DNA of 64,000 nucleotides from Fervidobacterium_A thailandense (lineage in GTDB: Bacteria > Thermotogota > Thermotogae > Thermotogales > Fervidobacteriaceae). A program made the position numbers and the translations under genes. Under the pieces are notes generated by a model. The model was not told where the DNA came from, ran no database searches, and was given only the letters and a program-made list of their open reading frames with translations. The stretch lies in assembly GCF_041505935.1 (NCBI RefSeq), contig NZ_CP140110.1; one strand, given 5' to 3'. Shown piece by piece: positions 60,634 to 64,000 of the stretch (position 1 is its first letter; every line of letters begins with the position of its first letter).

Positions 60634-62118
60634 ATGGTAATTGTCGATGGTGAGCATCTGACTTTAGAGGACGTACACAGGGTTTCCAGGTTGATGGAGC
60701 CAGTTGAGTTGTCAACGGATGCTCGTGCTAAGATTGAAACAGGGCGCAAACTACTTGAAAAGCATATGGAATCCGAACGTCCAATATACGGTGTGAACAC
60801 GGGGTTCGGTGCGCTGGCCAACGTTAAGATATCGAAAGATAAGCTCAGACAATTACAGAGAAACATCATCCTTTCCCACGCCACAGGTGTGGGAAATTAT
60901 TTATCTGAAGACCTTGTGCGTGCGATGATACTCATTAGGGCGAACGCTCTCGCCAAAGGTTATAGTGGTGTTAGGGTCATCGTTGTTGAAAAGCTCCTGG
61001 AATTGTTGAACAAGCGGATCACTCCCGCGGTGCCGGAGAAAGGATCAGTTGGTGCAAGTGGTGACCTGGCCCCACTATCTCATATTGCTTCGGTCGTTAT
61101 AGGTGAAGGTAAAGTTATCATAGACGGACAAGTTGTTCCCGTGAGTCGGACTGATTTTGTCCCCATCTCGTTGGAGGAAAAGGAAGGACTTAGTCTTGTT
61201 AACGGAACGCAGTTCATGAGCGCACACCTGGCACTCATCGTTAGGGACCTTGAAAAATTGATAAAGATTGCCACGCTTGTTGCTGCTGCTTCGGTCGATG
61301 CGCTTTTGGGTACGCCGATGGCGTTCGATGAACGGATACAGAGTGTTCGTTCGCATCCTGGGCAAGTCAAAATCGCAGCGTGGTTACGAGAATTTCTTGA
61401 CGGTAGCGAAATTAGAGAAAGCCACAAAAACTGTCCAAAGGTGCAGGACGCCTACACCTTAAGAACAATTCCCCAGGTTTACGGGGCCGTTCTCGATACG
61501 ATAGAATGGGTAAAAACTGTGGTCGAACGGGAGATCAATTCGGCGACCGATAATCCGTTAGTCTTCGAAGATGGTGTGTTGAGTGGTGGCAACTTCCACG
61601 GAGAACCGCTCGCACTGTGCGCTGATTACTTGTCGATTGCTCTTACCTCGATGGGAAATATGATAGAACGCAGGATAGACAGATTACTCAACCCCAAAGT
61701 TAACGAAAACTTACCGCCGTTCTTGGCAGGTGGCGAGGAGGGTTTGAACAGCGGGTTGATGATCTGGCAATACACTGCGGCGGCGTTGTGCAACGAAAAC
61801 AAAATTCTCTCTCATCCTGCGAGTGCCGATAGCATTCCCACATCCGCTTACCAAGAGGACCATGTTAGCATGGGAGCAAACGCGGTGAGGAAACTCTACA
61901 AAATATACGAAAATGTGGTATCATTGATAACGATAGAGGCTATGGTTTCATCTATCGCGATACAATTCAGAAGACCTTTGAAGAGTTCTGCGCCAGTTGA
62001 AGAATTCGTAGCCCGAATAGCTTTGCAACCTTCGGAGGATCGATACTTGGGCGACGACTTTATCAGGGTGCGAAATCTCGTTGTGAATGAAATCCTCTTT
62101 GGGGAGGGAAGTACATGA
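60634..62118 (+). CDS. hutH: Histidine ammonia-lyase
   Basis: 494 residues from ATG 60634 (GGGGGGAG upstream). YGVNTGFGALANV, the MIO-forming ASG triad in GSVGASGDLAPLSHIA (about 140-142), LVNGTQFMSAHLALI, QDAYTLRTIPQVYGAV, SATDNPLVFEDGVLSGGNFH, and TSAYQEDHVSMGANAV. It deaminates histidine to urocanate, the first step of histidine use. No other hut gene is adjacent. The stop overlaps the start of the chemotaxis receptor gene (ATGA). Confidence 0.95.
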   Translation: MVIVDGEHLTLEDVHRVSRLMEPVELSTDARAKIETGRKLLEKHMESERPIYGVNTGFGALANVKISKDKLRQLQRNIILSHATGVGNYLSEDLVRAMILIRANALAKGYSGVRVIVVEKLLELLNKRITPAVPEKGSVGASGDLAPLSHIASVVIGEGKVIIDGQVVPVSRTDFVPISLEEKEGLSLVNGTQFMSAHLALIVRDLEKLIKIATLVAAASVDALLGTPMAFDERIQSVRSHPGQVKIAAWLREFLDGSEIRESHKNCPKVQDAYTLRTIPQVYGAVLDTIEWVKTVVEREINSATDNPLVFEDGVLSGGNFHGEPLALCADYLSIALTSMGNMIERRIDRLLNPKVNENLPPFLAGGEEGLNSGLMIWQYTAAALCNENKILSHPASADSIPTSAYQEDHVSMGANAVRKLYKIYENVVSLITIEAMVSSIAIQFRRPLKSSAPVEEFVARIALQPSEDRYLGDDFIRVRNLVVNEILFGEGST

Positions 62119-64000
62119 GCCTTAGGGCGAAGTTGATCCTATCACTCGTACTTGTTGGCGTACTGTCTTCCGTTACAAGCATCTTCGTGGCCGTGCTTGT
62201 ATCCAGCTCCGTGGTGCGCGACAGTGCGGCGCAAATCCAGTCGCTCGTTCTTAGTGCGCTGAAGAAAGACATAGAAGTGTATCTCGATGGGATTGTAAAG
62301 CCCTTGGCTGACTATTCATTCAGCGGAGCTATATCGCCGTACATGACGAACGTTACCGACGAGCTTGGAATAGCCCAGCTTACGTGGGGCGTAAGAAACG
62401 CGTACAGTGCTCTATCGCAAAAAGGATACCTTGAAGTTTACGTGGTGCTTCCTGATGGCAGGGTGGTTTCGAAGGATGGTATTGTCCAGATCCAACTCCC
62501 GAGGGATATTGTTGATGAAGTTCTGGGAAAGGGGAAAAAGACCGATATCTTCATGCCCTTTGATTTCAATGGTAAGTCAACGATCCTCGTTACGGCAGCT
62601 GTCTACGACTTTAGTGAGAACGCGATAGGAGTATTGGCGGGGATTTATCCGATAGAAGGATTACAAAAGCTTGTTGCAAAGGAAAAAATTGGAAAGTCAG
62701 GTTATATAGCGCTGACTTACAACACACTTGTTGTCGCTCATCCAAAGCAGGAATACATTGGAAAGTTGGACCTCGAAAAAGAAACGGCAACCAAACCCTT
62801 AGCCGAGGCGATTAAGTCTAAGACGAAAGGGACAGTAGTTTACACGTTCAACGGCAGAAAATTTGCGGCATTTGAGCGTGTGGGGAACTATAACCTTACT
62901 GCCATTGCCATATTACCCTTCTCAGAGATACAGCAAGCGGCAGATAAGATTATAATGTCCGGTATCTTCGCTGGTATCATCATCGCCCTGGCTGCCGCGC
63001 TCGTGGCTATACTTCTTACAAGCACTATAAGTGACCGGATCAACCACGTTGTGGAGATCGCACAAAAGGTCGCTCAGAATGATCTAACTGCGTCGATAGA
63101 TGAGAAAAAGATAGGAAAAGACGAGATTGCACAGCTTGGAAATGCTTTCAAACTACTCATCGAAAGTTTCAGAAAGACCGTTGGCGAAGTTATGAAGCTT
63201 GGTGCACAGGTTTCTTCCGTTTCGTTTATGCTCGATGAACTGGCTCGTGAGTCGGCGGAAGCGGCGCAGATGTCGAAGGAGACTGTCCAAAAAACGACGC
63301 TTGAGGTCCAGGATATCGCCGCAGCCACCGAAGAAGCGAACAGCGGTATGGAAGAAGTGGCAGCTGGTGCACAAAATATAGCTAAATACTCGGAAAGGCT
63401 ATCCCACAGTGCGGAGTTGATGAAGGAGAATGTAACAACCGTTTCATCAAGAATGACTGAAGTTGAAAGATCCGTTGGTCAGATAAGAAGTGGTATGGGT
63501 GAATCACTTGCAGCGATAGTGGAACTGACGAAGTTCTCGAATCAGATAGGGGAGATAGTCAACACGATCTCCAGCATAGCCGAGCAAACCAACCTCTTGG
63601 CGTTGAACGCGGCTATTGAGGCAGCAAGGGCCGGAGAAGCGGGACGTGGTTTTGCTGTGGTTGCGGATGAGATTAGGAAACTTGCCGAGGAGAGTAGGCA
63701 AGCAACGAAGAAGATAGCGGAGATCTTGGGAAAGATCGGTGAACAAGCGAAACGCGTGGAGAAGGTTACCACAAGTGTGAGTCAGATGGTGGACAGTTAC
63801 GTTGAGATCGTTAAACAAGCTGGCGAGAGTTTGAATGTGCTCATAGAAAAAATCGAGGAAGTTTCGAGGATGACAACGGATCTTGCAGCTACCGCCGAAG
63901 AACAAAGTGGTGCAACTGAGGAAGTCAGTGCGGCTATGGATAGGGTAACGAAGAATATCCAGGCCGTTGAACACGACATAGAGGAGATGGCGGGACAAAT
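62115..64000 (+). CDS. Methyl-accepting chemotaxis protein (3' end outside window)
   Basis: At least 628 residues; the frame is open to the window edge. TM1 at about 5-32 (LILSLVLVGVLSSVTSIFVA), an extracytoplasmic Cache-like sensor (about 35-275: VLPDGRVV, GKSGYIALTYNTLVVAHPKQ), TM2 at about 280-302, a HAMP domain, then the coiled-coil signalling domain. The highly conserved tip at about 490-520 contains QTNLLALNAAIEAARAGEAG followed by RGFAVVADEIRKLAEES. Methylation-type heptads (ATEEANSGMEEV) are visible. Overlap with hutH suggests co-expression and perhaps sensing of an amino acid, which is inference. Confidence 0.95.
   Translation, partial: MSLRAKLILSLVLVGVLSSVTSIFVAVLVSSSVVRDSAAQIQSLVLSALKKDIEVYLDGIVKPLADYSFSGAISPYMTNVTDELGIAQLTWGVRNAYSALSQKGYLEVYVVLPDGRVVSKDGIVQIQLPRDIVDEVLGKGKKTDIFMPFDFNGKSTILVTAAVYDFSENAIGVLAGIYPIEGLQKLVAKEKIGKSGYIALTYNTLVVAHPKQEYIGKLDLEKETATKPLAEAIKSKTKGTVVYTFNGRKFAAFERVGNYNLTAIAILPFSEIQQAADKIIMSGIFAGIIIALAAALVAILLTSTISDRINHVVEIAQKVAQNDLTASIDEKKIGKDEIAQLGNAFKLLIESFRKTVGEVMKLGAQVSSVSFMLDELARESAEAAQMSKETVQKTTLEVQDIAAATEEANSGMEEVAAGAQNIAKYSERLSHSAELMKENVTTVSSRMTEVERSVGQIRSGMGESLAAIVELTKFSNQIGEIVNTISSIAEQTNLLALNAAIEAARAGEAGRGFAVVADEIRKLAEESRQATKKIAEILGKIGEQAKRVEKVTTSVSQMVDSYVEIVKQAGESLNVLIEKIEEVSRMTTDLAATAEEQSGATEEVSAAMDRVTKNIQAVEHDIEEMAGQ

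Overview
The window most likely comes from a member of the Thermotogota, with Fervidobacterium or a close relative the best guess. This rests on gene order and protein style, not on a database match. The supporting blocks are ftsA-ftsZ-pilB preceded by a tiny FtsQ-like gene, a heterodimeric ABC exporter of the TM287/288 type behind a MarR gene, a TGS-uridine kinase fusion, NiaR with a nicotinamidase, and a polymeric SLBB export protein. Most genes lie on the + strand in tightly packed operons with frequent ATGA-type overlaps, and GTG or TTG starts are common.

Region 1 (1-15.4 kb) is a Wzx/Wzy-type surface polysaccharide locus. It holds an SLBB export protein (running in from the left), a Wzz/Wzc-like protein with a degenerate kinase domain, a WbaP-type initiating sugar-phosphate transferase, three GT4 glycosyltransferases, a Wzy-like polymerase, a decayed GT2 gene broken by an insertion sequence, a galactofuranosyltransferase-like GT2, UDP-galactopyranose mutase (glf) and a Wzx flippase. 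The glf/GT2 pair suggests galactofuranose in the polymer.

Region 2 (15.4-29 kb) is accessory DNA rich in decay. It contains a DUF3800 gene, two internally deleted copies of one DDE insertion sequence plus a third fragment, an intact IS256-family element, remnants of IS200/IS605 elements that still carry omegaRNA-like right ends, a frameshifted membrane protein, a stop-interrupted FkbM methyltransferase, and three copies (one intact, one IS-interrupted, one truncated) of an AAA-ATPase with a PD-(D/E)XK nuclease tail. The two long AAA copies are mosaics of near-identical and divergent blocks. A DUF1232 protein and an outer-membrane-like beta-barrel protein sit among them.

Region 3 (29-46.3 kb) returns to housekeeping genes. 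It has an NAD-related cluster (niaR, a BMP-family binding protein, a pncA-like amidase) with candidate operators; a DEAD-box helicase with a structured leader and a coupled GT2; a divergent pair of an RlmN-like radical SAM protein and a flavoprotein; marR plus the two ABC exporter halves; and an overlapping run of uracil-DNA glycosylase, a DtxR-like regulator, an epimerase and rarA. A degenerate IS605 element and a macrodomain gene follow.

Region 4 (46.3-64 kb) holds a minus-strand membrane protein combining SUMF1-like and PDZ domains. Next come ftsQ-like, ftsA, ftsZ, pilB, a membrane protein of unknown function, ahcY, rng, TGS-uridine kinase, a second DtxR-like regulator, a DUF4911 protein, a GNAT acetyltransferase, a cobalamin adenosyltransferase, hutH and a chemotaxis receptor that runs off the right edge. 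No tRNA, rRNA or CRISPR array was recognised.
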